Shown one piece after another: positions 27,577 through 37,176 of a stretch of DNA of 52,972 bases (positions are counted from its first letter, which is position 1; each line of letters begins with the position of its first letter). Under the pieces are notes generated by a model that saw nothing but the letters and a program-made list of their open reading frames with translations, had not been told where the DNA came from and ran no database searches. Origin of the DNA: Gammaproteobacteria bacterium (GTDB lineage Bacteria > Pseudomonadota > Gammaproteobacteria > Steroidobacterales > Steroidobacteraceae); assembly GCA_025355645.1 (NCBI GenBank), contig JANXZG010000137.1:1-52972 (forward strand), read 5' to 3'. Position numbers and translations under genes: made by a program.

Positions 27577-27781
27577 CACTTTAGCTCCCTTGCGTCAACC
27601 ATCTAACGGTATCCGAGTCGCTGATATACTGCGCCAGTACCTGTGCAGAACTGGGACGCAGCATCCAGATTCGCCCTGGGGCGGCACCCCGCGGACCGGC
27701 CCAAATGGCATTAAGTTAAGCAACACCGGAACTCTAGCAACAATTTCGGGCCAAAAATACGATATTGATCTCATTACTCCC

Positions 27782-28321
27782 ATGACGAAGCTAGTAATTC
27801 TCGAGTATCCCGACCCACGCCTGCGCACCCGGGCCGAGCCCGTCACCGAAGTCGATGCCGCATTGCGGCAATTGGCCGATGACATGATCGAGACCATGTA
27901 TGCGGCCAAGGGCATCGGCCTTGCGGCGACCCAGGTGGATGTCCACAAGCGACTGCTGGTCATCGATGTCAGTGCGGCTCATGACCAGCCGCAGCTATTT
28001 ATCAATCCGCACATCATCGCCCGCGAAGGACAGGACTGCGTGCAGGAAGGCTGCCTTTCGCTGCCGGGCATCTACGACAAGGTGCCGCGCTCGACGAAGG
28101 TGCGCGTGCGCGCGCTTGGGCGCGACGGGAAGCCCTTTGAACTCGATGCAGAGGGCCTTGCGGCCGTTTGCATCCAGCATGAGATGGATCATCTCGAGGG
28201 CAAGGTATTCGTCGATTACCTGTCGGAACTGAAGCGCCTGTTGATCCGTCGCAGGCTCGCTAAGGAGCGTCGCCAGCGCACCAATCTGCGCGAGGCTCGC
28301 GCGGGCGTGCCGGCACTGTAG
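27782..28321 (+). CDS. def: Peptide deformylase
   Basis: A 179-residue metalloenzyme that removes the formyl group from nascent proteins. Its three motifs are intact: G45-I-G-L-A-A-T-Q, E-G-C91-L-S-L-P and Q-H133-E134-M-D-H137. Cys91 and the two His residues bind the metal. The ATG at 27782 is chosen from the conserved [11 protein letters not shown] opening; the frame runs upstream into the LysM gene without homology. It is followed by fmt after 5 bases; the pair provides removal and addition of the formyl group, the classical def-fmt arrangement. Confidence 0.97.
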   Translation: MTKLVILEYPDPRLRTRAEPVTEVDAALRQLADDMIETMYAAKGIGLAATQVDVHKRLLVIDVSAAHDQPQLFINPHIIAREGQDCVQEGCLSLPGIYDKVPRSTKVRVRALGRDGKPFELDAEGLAAVCIQHEMDHLEGKVFVDYLSELKRLLIRRRLAKERRQRTNLREARAGVPAL

Positions 28322-28326
28322 AGCGC

Positions 28327-29277
28327 GTGAACCAGCCGCCCCGAGGGCTGAAGCTGGCGTTTGCCGGAACGCCGCAATTTGCGGTTCCGGCGCTCGATGC
28401 GTTGTGTGCGACGCGCCACGAGGTATGCGCAGTCTTCACGCAGGCCGACCGCGGCGCCGGCCGCGGCCGCGTGCTGCGACCGGGTCCGGTCAAGCAGCGC
28501 GCTATGCAGCTAGGCCTTCCCGTGCACCAGCCCCTGACCTTCCGCTCAGCCGAGGCTGTGCAGCTGCTCGCAAGCCTCGGGTTGGATGCATTTGTCGTGG
28601 TCGCCTACGGACTGATCCTGCCGCCCGAAGCGCTGGCGCTCCCAGCGATGGGCTGCCTGAACATCCACGCATCGCTGTTGCCCCGCTGGCGTGGCGCGGC
28701 TCCGATCCAGCGCGCGCTCGAGGCTGGCGATGCGACCAGCGGCGTTTGCATCATGCGCATGGAGACAGGACTCGATAGCGGCCCGGTGCTTGCCAGGCGC
28801 GCCGTTACGATCAGCCCCGGCGACACCGCGCAGAGCCTCTCGCTGCGCCTCTCCGAGCTGGGTGCAAAACTGATCTGCTCGACGCTGGATGAACTCGCCG
28901 CCGGTCCGCTCGCCGCCACTGCGCAAGGCGAAGAAGGCGTGACGTACGCCGCCAAGGTCGGCAAGGGCGAAGCGCTGATCGACTGGCAGGGCGATGCGGC
29001 CGGTATCGCGCGAAAAGTGCGCGCGTTCAATCCGTGGCCCGTGGCGGAGACGCGTTTTAACGAGCGGCAGCTGCGCATCTGGGAGGCCGATTCGTTCGCC
29101 GGGCAAATCCCGGACGCGCCGGCGGGAACCGTACTCGGGGTATCGCAGGGGGGTATCGATGTGGCCTGCGGGACGGGGATACTTCGGGTCCTGCGGCTGC
29201 AATCGGCCGGGCGCAACGTGCTGGATGCAGAGCAATTTGCCAATGCAACGTCGCTGCCGGGCGCGCGGTTCTCGTGA
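28327..29277 (+). CDS. fmt: Methionyl-tRNA formyltransferase
   Basis: A 316-residue enzyme that formylates the initiator Met-tRNA with 10-formyl-tetrahydrofolate. It has the F-A-G-T-P-x-F-A-V-P opening and the catalytic core H-A-S-L-L-P-R-W-R-G-A-A-P-I-Q near 117-131, followed by the E-T-G-L-D-S-G-P-V-L segment and a C-terminal OB-like domain with A-F-N-P-W-P. It starts at GTG, 5 bases after the def stop, with no ATG near. Its TGA overlaps the GTG start of rsmB (GTGA). Confidence 0.97.
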   Translation: MNQPPRGLKLAFAGTPQFAVPALDALCATRHEVCAVFTQADRGAGRGRVLRPGPVKQRAMQLGLPVHQPLTFRSAEAVQLLASLGLDAFVVVAYGLILPPEALALPAMGCLNIHASLLPRWRGAAPIQRALEAGDATSGVCIMRMETGLDSGPVLARRAVTISPGDTAQSLSLRLSELGAKLICSTLDELAAGPLAATAQGEEGVTYAAKVGKGEALIDWQGDAAGIARKVRAFNPWPVAETRFNERQLRIWEADSFAGQIPDAPAGTVLGVSQGGIDVACGTGILRVLRLQSAGRNVLDAEQFANATSLPGARFS

Positions 29278-30611
29278 GCATGATTCCGGCCGCCACGACC
29301 CCGGTCGCCCGCAGCATCAGCGCCTATGCGGTGGCGCGGATCTTGCGCGAAGGGGTCACGCTGGACCAGGCGCTGGCGGGCGCGCTGGCGGCGGCGAACC
29401 CGGCGGTCGCGCCAACGGTGCGATCGCTGTGTTATGGCGCGGTCCGCGGCTATTACCGGCATGAGGCAATACTTTCCCGGCTGCTGTCGCAACCGGTCGG
29501 ATCGCTCGACTACCTGGTACGCGCGGTGCTGTCGGTGGCGCTGTTCGAACTGGAAGATGCGCGCTCGCCGCAATATGCGGTCGTCGACGCCGCGGTCGCC
29601 AGCGCCAAGTCGACCGACGCGGCGCGTGCCAGCGGTCTTGTCAATGCCGTGCTGCGCCGTTATCTGCGCGAGCGTGCAGCGATCGACATACAGATCGCTA
29701 GCAATCCGGTGACCCGGCATGCGGCGCCGATCTGGCTGGCGGACCGTTTGCGCGCCGACTGGCCGGTGCGCTGGACGCAGCTGCTTGCGGCAAGCGATAC
29801 CCAGGCGCCCATGTGGTTGCGTGTCAATAGCCGCCGTAGCTCGACCGCGGATTACCTTCTGCGCCTGCAGGCAGCTGGCATCGGCGCGCGCGCCGCTGAA
29901 CGCGTGCCTTTTGCGCTGGTGCTCGACCAGCCTTGCGATGTGCAGGCACTACCGGGCTTTGGTCAGGGCGACGTGTCGGTGCAGGACCTCGCCGCCCAAT
30001 GCGTGGCCTTTCCGTTGGCCCTGCAAAGCGGCCACCGGGTGCTCGATGCCTGCGCCGCTCCTGGCGGCAAAACGGCACTGATGGCTGAACGCGAGCCCGG
30101 GCTCGCCCGGCTCGTCGCGGTGGATCTTGACCCGAAGCGCCTTGAGCGCGTGCGTGAAAATCTCAGGCGCGGCGATCTGGGCGCCGAGCTGCTGTGCGCG
30201 GATGCGAGCGATCCTGCCGGCTGGTCCGGCGATGCTCGTTTCGATCGCATCCTGCTCGATGCCCCCTGTTCGGCGCTTGGCGTGATTCGGCGCCATCCCG
30301 ACATCCGGCTGCGCAAGGCGCCCGCCGTGATCGACAAGCTGCCGCAGCTGCAGATGCGCCTGCTGCGCGCGCTGTGGCCATTGCTCGAGCCGGGCGGTCG
30401 GCTGGTCTATGCGACCTGCACGCTGACGCGCAGCGAGAACCATGATTTGCTGGCGGCCTTTATTGCCGGGACGGCCGATGCGGCGGTCATTCCGGCCGAG
30501 AACTGGGCCGGCTGGCCCGGATTTGGCCAGGCGGACGCCATCGGGCGGCAGGTCCTTCCCGGTGAAGCGGGCGCCGACGGCTTCTATTATGCTGCGCTGG
30601 AACGACAATGA
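29274..30611 (+). CDS. rsmB: 16S rRNA (cytosine-967-C5)-methyltransferase
   Basis: A 445-residue protein with an N-terminal NusB-like RNA-binding domain (about 5-140) and a C-terminal methyltransferase. The SAM motif D-A-C-A-A-P-G-G-K-T, the catalytic D-A-P-C-S-A-L-G-V and the second cysteine in Y-A-T-C-T-L are present. It makes m5C967 in 16S rRNA. GTG at 29274 overlaps the fmt stop; an ATG at 29280 is an alternative two codons in. It overlaps the next gene through ATGA, continuing the tightly coupled def-fmt-rsmB unit. Confidence 0.96.
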   Translation: MSMIPAATTPVARSISAYAVARILREGVTLDQALAGALAAANPAVAPTVRSLCYGAVRGYYRHEAILSRLLSQPVGSLDYLVRAVLSVALFELEDARSPQYAVVDAAVASAKSTDAARASGLVNAVLRRYLRERAAIDIQIASNPVTRHAAPIWLADRLRADWPVRWTQLLAASDTQAPMWLRVNSRRSSTADYLLRLQAAGIGARAAERVPFALVLDQPCDVQALPGFGQGDVSVQDLAAQCVAFPLALQSGHRVLDACAAPGGKTALMAEREPGLARLVAVDLDPKRLERVRENLRRGDLGAELLCADASDPAGWSGDARFDRILLDAPCSALGVIRRHPDIRLRKAPAVIDKLPQLQMRLLRALWPLLEPGGRLVYATCTLTRSENHDLLAAFIAGTADAAVIPAENWAGWPGFGQADAIGRQVLPGEAGADGFYYAALERQ

Positions 30612-31237
30612 ACGCAGTACGCATGGCTTGGCAAAGGATCGGGTGGCCGCGGCGCGCGCACGCGCCGCGCGGGCTGCTGCGCCTGTGGATGCTGTTCGGT
30701 CTGTTCGCGGGATTCACCTGCGCGGCGGCACTTGCTGACGGCCTGGATGGGCGCTGCGAGGTCCGCACGGCCGACCTCGAGCTCAAGGAGGGCGTGTTTC
30801 ACCTGAATGCGCGCCTTGAGCTGCCGATCTCGGATGCGGTGCGCGATGGCCTGGCCCAGGGGGTACCGCTCGCACTCGAGCTCGACCTGTCGATCGAGCG
30901 GGTGCGCCAGCTGTGGTTGAATTCCAGTGTTGCAGGGCTGACCCAGCGTTATCACCTGCAATACAACGCCGTCAGCGCCCACTACATCCTGCGCAATGAC
31001 AACAGCGGGCAGCAGGAATCGCTGCAGACGCTGGATGAGGCGCTCGAGGAGCTGTCGCAGGTGCGCGGCGTACCGGTGCTGGACAAGTCGCTGATTTCCC
31101 CCGACCTGCGCTACGAAGCCAATGTGCGGGCCAAGCTCGACTATGGCGCCGTGCCCTGGTCGATGCGCATGCTGATGTTCTGGGTGCACGACTGGCATCG
31201 CGAAAGTGACTGGTACACATGGACATTCCAGCCGTAG
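30608..31237 (+). CDS. DUF4390 family exported protein
   Basis: A 209-residue protein. The N-terminus has a basic stretch and a hydrophobic segment (about 23-43) ending in A-A-L-A-D, read as a signal peptide or anchor. The rest is a beta-rich domain with L-N-A-R-L-E-L-P-I-S-D-A-V-R and Y-H-L-Q-Y-N, the pattern of DUF4390, a family found between rsmB and an NtrY-like kinase in gammaproteobacteria. It starts inside the rsmB stop (ATGA) and its last 19 bases overlap the kinase gene. A role with the kinase, for example in sensing at the inner membrane, is inferred only from this constant neighbourhood. Confidence 0.88.
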   Translation: MNAVRMAWQRIGWPRRAHAPRGLLRLWMLFGLFAGFTCAAALADGLDGRCEVRTADLELKEGVFHLNARLELPISDAVRDGLAQGVPLALELDLSIERVRQLWLNSSVAGLTQRYHLQYNAVSAHYILRNDNSGQQESLQTLDEALEELSQVRGVPVLDKSLISPDLRYEANVRAKLDYGAVPWSMRMLMFWVHDWHRESDWYTWTFQP

Positions 31238-33444
31238 CCCGCCGCTACGGCGTCATCTCGCTCGGCTCCTTCGGGATGGTGCTGTGGCTGGCCGCACTGT
31301 ACCTGCTCGGAACGGCGGCGAGAAATTCGGCCAGCTTCGACCGCTGGCTGCCATGGATTTTGCTGATCAACATTGCCGGCTTGGCGACACTGGTATTCCT
31401 GCTGGCCCGCAAGCTGTTGAACCTGATGCGCGAATACCGGCAGGGCGCGCCGGGCTCGCGGTTCAAGGCGCGCACCGTGGTGCTGTTCAGCGCGCTGGCG
31501 GTAGCGCCGGTGCTGCTGGTCTATTATTTCTCGCTGCAGTTCCTGAACCGCGGCATCGATAGCTGGTTTGAGCTCGAGGTCAGCCAGGGCCTGAAGGACA
31601 CGCGCGAGCTGTCGCGGGCCGCGCTCGATGTGCGCGTGCGCGAGTTCCTGCAGAACACAGAGGCGGTCGCGCACAACCTGTCGGTCACCGCGGACCTCGA
31701 CCTGGTCGCGACCCTCGAGCGGGAGCGGCGCACCAGCGGCGCAGCCGAGTTCACAATCGTGGGTCCCCAGAGCCGGATCCTCGCGACGAGCTCGGATCGC
31801 CCGATGGATGCGATACCTGCGCCCGCGACCGACGAGATGATGCTGCAGGTACGTCGCGGCCGCCCGTACGTGAGCCTCGACACCGATTCGGTCGGCGTGT
31901 ACGTGATCCACGCGGCCGCGCCGCTCGAGAGCAACGGCAGCAGCGCGCGCGTGCTGCTCGCGGTCTACCCGGTGCAGCAGCGCCTGAGCGAACTTGCCGA
32001 CACGGTACAGCGTTCCTACAGCCAGTACGCGAACCTCGTGCAGCTGCGCAAGCCGCTGAAATCAACCTTCGTACTGATCCTGACCTTCATCGTGTTGCTG
32101 TCCTGGATCGCCGCCGTCTACGGCGCATTTTTCGCCGCGCAGCGCCTCGTCAAGCCGGTTCAGGACCTGATCGCCGGCACGCAGGCGGTCGCGCGTGGCG
32201 ACTACGACACCAAGCTGCCGCTGCCGTCCCGTGATGAGCTGGGATTTCTCGTGGTCTCCTTCAACGACATGACGGGCCGGCTCGGGCGCGCCCGCGAGGA
32301 GACCCGGCGTAGCCAGCAGACGGTCGAGGCCGAGCGCGCGAGCCTTGCCGTGATCCTTGCGCGCCTGTCTACCGGCGTCGTCTCGCTCGAGCCTGATCTC
32401 ACGGTGCGAACCGCGAACCAGGCGGCAAGTTCTATCCTGAACGTCGACCTTGAGGCGGCGATCGGCAAGCCGTTCACCGCGGCGATCAGCGCAGGCGAGC
32501 TGTTCCAGCAGTTCCTGAGCGCGGTCAAGCAGCGGCTCGATGCCAGCGACCTGAACTGGCGCGAGCAGCTCGAGCTGCAGTCCGAAGCCGGCCGCTGCGT
32601 GTTGATGTGCGCCTGCACCGCGCTGCCCAGCGATTCCGGCGGCGCGCCGGGCGTTGTGCTGGTGTTCGATGACATCACCACGCTGCTGCAGGCGCAGCGC
32701 GACGCGGCCTGGGGCGAAGTGGCGCGACGTCTCGCGCACGAGATCAAGAACCCGCTGACGCCCATCCAGCTGTCCGCCGAGCGCATGCGGCGCAAGTTCC
32801 TCGGCAGCATGAATGCGCAGGACGCGCAGATCCTCGAGCGCGCGACGCACACGATCGTGGCGCAGGTCGACGCGATGAAGCAGATGGTCAACGCCTTCAG
32901 CGAATATGCCCGTGCCCCGGACATGCACGTCAGCCACTTCGACATCAATCAGCTGATCGTCGAGGTGGTCGACCTGTACCGGGCGCAGGTCGCCGCTGCG
33001 GACATCAAGCTCGACCTGGCCGAGGACCTGCCTGAAATCTGGGCCGATCGGGTGCGCATACGCCAGATCCTGAACAATCTGATCACGAATTCGTTTGAAG
33101 CGCTGGAAGGACGCCCGGATGCGCGCATCGACATCGAGACGCGCAGCGGCATGGATGGGAGCACGCCAATTGCATCCATCCAGGTCGTGGACAATGGTCC
33201 CGGGTTCCAGCGGGAACTGATTGGCACCGTCTTTGATCCTTATGTAACCAGCAAGCCAAAGGGCACGGGACTGGGGCTCGCCATTGTGAAAAAGATCGTC
33301 GAGGAGCATGGCGGCCGCATTGAGGCGGATAATCGGCGCGCGGGCGGGGCCCGGGTGCGCATTGCACTGCCGCTGGGTGGCAACGAACGCCTGTCGGCGG
33401 GGCGTGAGCCACGGAAGCTCGAACAGAGGAGAGAGCGTGTATGA
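31219..33444 (+). CDS. NtrY-like membrane sensor histidine kinase
   Basis: A 741-residue kinase. Membrane helices lie at about 13-33, 43-63, 84-105 and 283-305, with an extracytoplasmic loop of about 175 residues between the last two. A HAMP domain (about 305-360), a PAS domain (about 370-485), then HisKA with phosphoacceptor His507 in L-A-H-E-I-K-N-P-L-T-P, and HATPase_c with N-N-L-I-T-N-S, D-N-G-P-G-F and G-T-G-L-G-L. The P-L-T-P-I-Q form of the H box is typical of the NtrY/NtrB group. It overlaps DUF4390 by 19 bases and its stop overlaps the regulator start by 4. NtrY kinases answer nitrogen, redox or envelope cues in different bacteria; the signal here is not known. Confidence 0.93.
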   Translation: MDIPAVARRYGVISLGSFGMVLWLAALYLLGTAARNSASFDRWLPWILLINIAGLATLVFLLARKLLNLMREYRQGAPGSRFKARTVVLFSALAVAPVLLVYYFSLQFLNRGIDSWFELEVSQGLKDTRELSRAALDVRVREFLQNTEAVAHNLSVTADLDLVATLERERRTSGAAEFTIVGPQSRILATSSDRPMDAIPAPATDEMMLQVRRGRPYVSLDTDSVGVYVIHAAAPLESNGSSARVLLAVYPVQQRLSELADTVQRSYSQYANLVQLRKPLKSTFVLILTFIVLLSWIAAVYGAFFAAQRLVKPVQDLIAGTQAVARGDYDTKLPLPSRDELGFLVVSFNDMTGRLGRAREETRRSQQTVEAERASLAVILARLSTGVVSLEPDLTVRTANQAASSILNVDLEAAIGKPFTAAISAGELFQQFLSAVKQRLDASDLNWREQLELQSEAGRCVLMCACTALPSDSGGAPGVVLVFDDITTLLQAQRDAAWGEVARRLAHEIKNPLTPIQLSAERMRRKFLGSMNAQDAQILERATHTIVAQVDAMKQMVNAFSEYARAPDMHVSHFDINQLIVEVVDLYRAQVAAADIKLDLAEDLPEIWADRVRIRQILNNLITNSFEALEGRPDARIDIETRSGMDGSTPIASIQVVDNGPGFQRELIGTVFDPYVTSKPKGTGLGLAIVKKIVEEHGGRIEADNRRAGGARVRIALPLGGNERLSAGREPRKLEQRRERV

Positions 33445-34802
33445 CCGCTTCTAGAGTGCTGGTGGTCGATGATGAAGCGGATATCCGCGAGCTGCTGCGG
33501 GACATATTGTCCGAAGAGGGCTATGAGGTGGACGCCGCGGCGAACGCCGCGGAAGCGCGCGCCGCGCGCGCCTTGCATGCGCCGGACCTGATCCTGCTGG
33601 ACATCTGGATGCCGGACATGGATGGCATCTCGCTGTTGCGTGAATGGTCGCAAAACCATGGCCTGGACTGCTCGGTCGTCATGATGTCGGGCCACGGTAC
33701 GGTCGAGACCGCGGTCGAGGCGACACGCCTGGGCGCCTTTGATTTCGTGGAAAAGCCGCTGTCCCTGACCAAGCTGCTGCGTACCGTTGAGCGTGCGCTC
33801 GAAGCGGGGCGGCGCAAGCGCGCTGCGGTGCGTGTGCAAGGCGGCGCTTATCCTGCGCCCATTGGCAAGGGCAAGGCCACGCATGCCTTGCGCGACCGGC
33901 TGCAGCAGGTCGCACCGAGCTCATCGCCCGTGCTGCTGGTCGGCGAGCCAGGCTCGGGGCGCGAATCTTATGCGCGCTACCTGCACGCGGTCAGCCCGCG
34001 CTCGGCAAAACCCTTTCACCAGCTGATCGCCGCCGGCAGCGGGGCGGATCTGGCGGCGCTGCTATGCGGTGCAGAACACGGGGGCCGCATTGAGCCGGGG
34101 GTTTTTGACCAGGCGGCCGGCGGCACGCTCTACATCAGCGGTCTGGAGGACCTGGGGCCCGAAGCGCAGCGCGCGCTGCTCGGCGCGATCGAGCAGAATT
34201 CTTACCTGCGCAGCGGCGGCCATGAGCGCATTGCGCTCGACGTGCGCTGGGTCAGCTCAGCGCGTGAGGGGTTCGACGCGCCGGCAAACGGTAGCTCGTT
34301 CCGCCGCGACCTGCTCTCGCACCTGTCCGTCATCACGCTGCGCGTGCCGCCCTTGCGCGAGTATGCGGAGGACGTGCCGGACCTGCTGCGCTACTACGTC
34401 GATCGGTTGGTCGACGACCAGCGCTTGCCGCTGCGCCGCTTCAGCGTGGCCGCGCAGAACCGGCTGCGCAACTATCCGTGGCCCGGCAACGTCGGGGAAC
34501 TGAAGAACCTGGTGCAGCGCTTGCTGATCCTGGGCGCGAGCGAGGAGATCCGGCTCGAGGAAGTCGAGCGCGAGCTCGCGCAGAAATCTGCCGCCGATGA
34601 GCCGCTGGTCAAACAGGACCTGCTGGCCTTGCCGCTGCGCGAGGCGCGCGAGCACTTCGAGCGCGCCTACCTGCAGCAGCAGCTGCAGCTCTGCAATGGC
34701 AAGGTGGGGCAGCTTGCCAAGCGCGTCGGCATGGAGCGCACGCACCTGTATCGCAAGTTGCGTGCGCTGGGGGTCGATTTCAGGCAGCTTGGCGAGGACT
34801 GA
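33441..34802 (+). CDS. NtrX-like response regulator with degenerate AAA+ domain
   Basis: A 453-residue partner of the kinase above. The receiver is intact (D10-D11, phosphoacceptor Asp54, Lys105). The central domain aligns with sigma-54 activators: Walker A G168-E-P-G-S-G-R-E175, L-R-V-P-P-L-R-E near 300, and W-P-G-N-V-G-E-L-K-N-L near 347. But the GAFTGA loop that contacts sigma-54 is missing between about 205 and 220, and Walker B reads G-T-L-Y-I-S-G-L-E where activators have G-T-L-F-L-D-E-I, so both catalytic acids are gone. A Fis-type helix-turn-helix near the end (K-V-G-Q-L-A-K-R-V-G-M-E-R-T-H-L-Y-R-K-L) looks intact. It probably binds DNA as a phosphorylation-controlled regulator without sigma-54 remodelling. 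Confidence 0.92.
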   Translation: MTASRVLVVDDEADIRELLRDILSEEGYEVDAAANAAEARAARALHAPDLILLDIWMPDMDGISLLREWSQNHGLDCSVVMMSGHGTVETAVEATRLGAFDFVEKPLSLTKLLRTVERALEAGRRKRAAVRVQGGAYPAPIGKGKATHALRDRLQQVAPSSSPVLLVGEPGSGRESYARYLHAVSPRSAKPFHQLIAAGSGADLAALLCGAEHGGRIEPGVFDQAAGGTLYISGLEDLGPEAQRALLGAIEQNSYLRSGGHERIALDVRWVSSAREGFDAPANGSSFRRDLLSHLSVITLRVPPLREYAEDVPDLLRYYVDRLVDDQRLPLRRFSVAAQNRLRNYPWPGNVGELKNLVQRLLILGASEEIRLEEVERELAQKSAADEPLVKQDLLALPLREAREHFERAYLQQQLQLCNGKVGQLAKRVGMERTHLYRKLRALGVDFRQLGED

Positions 34803-34806
34803 GGGT

Positions 34807-35379
34807 TCAGTCCCCGACGCGGATCTCGAGAACTTCGATGTCAGCCTTGTGCAGGATCTGGCGCAGCCGATTCAGCTCGTCGAGGTTCGTTATCGGCCCG
34901 ATCCTGATCCTGAGCCACGAATCGGCGTCGATCGATACTTTCTGGACCTTCGCATCGACGCCCTGGCGTGCGAGCTGGGCGCGCACCCGTTCCGCATCGG
35001 CCGCATTCTTGTACGAGCCGGCCTGCAGTACATAGGTCCCGCGGCGCGTCTCGGGTGCCGGGCGGATGTCGAGCTTGACGTCCTTTTCCTTCTCCGGCAC
35101 GACCATCTCGAATTTCGGCAGCATCTCGTAGAAACTGTAGGTGTTCGCCGGTGCACCGAGGGCGTCACTGCCGCCGGCATCCTGCGGATCGTACGGATGC
35201 GTCCTATTCTTGCCGACCTTGCTGGCCGGCGCCGGTGCTGAGTCGGCGTGGTGGTCCTTCAGGTACACGGCTCCCGCGATAACAAGCCCGATGGCGAGCC
35301 CGATCGCCACGCCGGCCCATACCGACAGGGCGCCGCGCACGGGGGCCTTGCGGCGTCTGGCTTTGTAGTCGCGGGGCAT
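34807..35379 (-). CDS. SPOR-domain protein, FtsN-like
   Basis: A 190-residue bitopic inner-membrane protein: a basic cytoplasmic start (P-R-D-Y-K-A-R-R-R-K), a membrane helix (about 20-41), a Pro/Ala-rich periplasmic linker and a C-terminal SPOR domain (about 112-188) with Y-V-L-Q-A-G-S-Y-K-N-A-A-D-A-E and L-R-I-R-I-G-P. SPOR domains bind peptidoglycan stripped of stem peptides at the division site. The layout matches the small FtsN-like proteins encoded after argS in gammaproteobacteria. It follows argS by 10 bases and ends 4 bases from the convergent NtrX-like gene. Confidence 0.92.
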   Translation of the reverse strand: MPRDYKARRRKAPVRGALSVWAGVAIGLAIGLVIAGAVYLKDHHADSAPAPASKVGKNRTHPYDPQDAGGSDALGAPANTYSFYEMLPKFEMVVPEKEKDVKLDIRPAPETRRGTYVLQAGSYKNAADAERVRAQLARQGVDAKVQKVSIDADSWLRIRIGPITNLDELNRLRQILHKADIEVLEIRVGD

Positions 35380-35389
35380 GGATCAGGGT

Positions 35390-37150
35390 TTACATCGTGC
35401 CAGGCGCGGACACGCCCAGCAGTTCCAGTCCGTTGCGGATCACGGTCTGGGTAGCCAGCGCCAGGGCAATGCGTGCATCGCGAATCTCCACATCCTCGAC
35501 AATGAACTGCTGCGCACTGTAATAGGTATGGAAGTCGTTGGCGAGGTCGCGCAAAAAATGCACGAGCATATGCGGCGCCCGCTGGGTGGCGCAGACCTCT
35601 ACCATTTCCGGGTACGCGCATAGGCGTTTTTGCAATTGCGTCTCCTGCGGGGAGGCTAGCTTCGAGAGGCTCGCGAGCCCGTTGGCCGTGTCGGCTTTCA
35701 GTCCTCGCTCCTGCAGCTGCCGCAGCACGCTCGCGACGCGCGCGTGGGCGTACTGGATGTAATAGACCGGGTTGTCATTGCTGCGCTGGGTGGCGAGTTC
35801 CAGGTCAAAATCGAGATGCTGATCATTGCTGCGCATGACATAAAAGAGTCGCGCCGCATCGTTGCCGACTTCCCTGCGCAAATCCCGCAAGGTCACAAAT
35901 TCACCCGAGCGGGTCGACATCTGCGCCTTCTGTCCGCCGCGGAACAGCGAAACAAATTGCACCAGGCGCACCTCAAAGGATTCCGCGGGGCCGCCGAGCG
36001 CAAGCAATACCGCGCGAACGCGCGTGATATAGCCATGATGATCGGCGCCGAGCACGTACAGCAGGTGCGCAAAGCCGCGCTCAAGCTTGTTGAACACGTA
36101 GGCGACATCGGATGCGAAATAGGTGCGCGCGCCATTTTCGCGCACCATCACCCGGTCCTTCTCATCCCCGAATGTGGTGCTCCGGAACCACAGCGCGCCA
36201 TCCTTCAGGTAGGCATGGCCGGTCTCCCTGAGCTTTGCCAGTGCGCGGTCGATCGAGCCATCGGCGGTCAGGCTGCGCTCGGAAAACCAGGTGTCAAAGT
36301 GCACGCCGAACTCGGCCAGATCGCCACGTATATCGCCGAGGATGTCCTGCAGCGCGAGGTCGAGCACCTGCCGCAGGCCATCGGCCCCGAGCAGCTCGCG
36401 GGCACGCGCGATCAACGCATCGATGTACAGATCCTTGTCACCGCCTTGTGGCTCGTCCGGCGGCAAGCCGCCGAATACCTCGGCTGTGCTTCGCTGCAGC
36501 TTTGCGCCGACTGCCGCGTTCAGGCGTGCCGCGATCGGGATGATGTATTCGCCGCGATAGCCATTGGCCGGAAACACAAACTCTTCGCCGCGCAGACGCA
36601 GGTACTGCAGCCAGGTGCTGACCGCAAGGATGTCCATCTGGCGGCCGGCGTCATTGATGTAGTACTCGCACTTGACCCTGTAGCCCACGGCTGCGAGCAA
36701 ATTGGCCAGGGTCGCGCCGAACGCCGCATGCCGGCCATGGCCCACGTGCAAGGGTCCGGTCGGGTTGGCCGAAACGAATTCGACCATCAAGGATTGCCCC
36801 TTGCCGAGGTTCGAGCGGCCGTACTCGGGTCCGCGCGCGAGGATCGTGGCGATCTCGCGATGAAAAGCGTCTTGCCTGAGAAAAAAATTGATGAAGCCCG
36901 CGCCCGCCATCTCCACTTTTTCGATGGCCGCGTCCGCCGGCATCGCCGCGATCAGCGCCTGCGCGAGCGCGCGCGGATTCTGCCGCGCGACCTTTGCCAG
37001 GCGCATGGCAAGATTGCTCGCGAAATCTCCATGGGTGGCATCACGCGTGCGCTCGACCTCCGGGCTCATGTCTCGCGCCGCGGCGCTGACCAGCTCCGGC
37101 GGTAAGGCTGCCAGCGCCTGCCGCAATAAATTTTCGATCAGGGTCTTCAA
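35390..37150 (-). CDS. argS: Arginyl-tRNA synthetase
   Basis: A 586-residue class I aminoacyl-tRNA synthetase. It has an N-terminal Add-1 domain, the HIGH-type motif as H-V-G-H-G-R following S-A-N-P-T-G-P-L, and the KMSK-type loop as Q-M-S-T-R-S-G-E-F, typical of arginyl enzymes. The C-terminal DALR domain has Y-Y-I-Q-Y-A-H-A-R. It lies between priA (26 bases upstream) and the SPOR gene on the same strand. Confidence 0.97.
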   Translation of the reverse strand: MKTLIENLLRQALAALPPELVSAAARDMSPEVERTRDATHGDFASNLAMRLAKVARQNPRALAQALIAAMPADAAIEKVEMAGAGFINFFLRQDAFHREIATILARGPEYGRSNLGKGQSLMVEFVSANPTGPLHVGHGRHAAFGATLANLLAAVGYRVKCEYYINDAGRQMDILAVSTWLQYLRLRGEEFVFPANGYRGEYIIPIAARLNAAVGAKLQRSTAEVFGGLPPDEPQGGDKDLYIDALIARARELLGADGLRQVLDLALQDILGDIRGDLAEFGVHFDTWFSERSLTADGSIDRALAKLRETGHAYLKDGALWFRSTTFGDEKDRVMVRENGARTYFASDVAYVFNKLERGFAHLLYVLGADHHGYITRVRAVLLALGGPAESFEVRLVQFVSLFRGGQKAQMSTRSGEFVTLRDLRREVGNDAARLFYVMRSNDQHLDFDLELATQRSNDNPVYYIQYAHARVASVLRQLQERGLKADTANGLASLSKLASPQETQLQKRLCAYPEMVEVCATQRAPHMLVHFLRDLANDFHTYYSAQQFIVEDVEIRDARIALALATQTVIRNGLELLGVSAPGTM

Positions 37151-37176
37151 GGGGTCTGCAGTTTACCCGAATCTCA

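Noticed and set aside
31141..33309. Minus-strand open frames opposite the NtrY-like kinase
   Set aside because: Shadows of the kinase reading frame with His/Arg-rich composition and no recognisable motif.
35744..37105. Plus-strand open frame of 453 codons opposite argS
   Set aside because: It lies fully inside argS on the other strand and shows no domain; argS motifs are intact.
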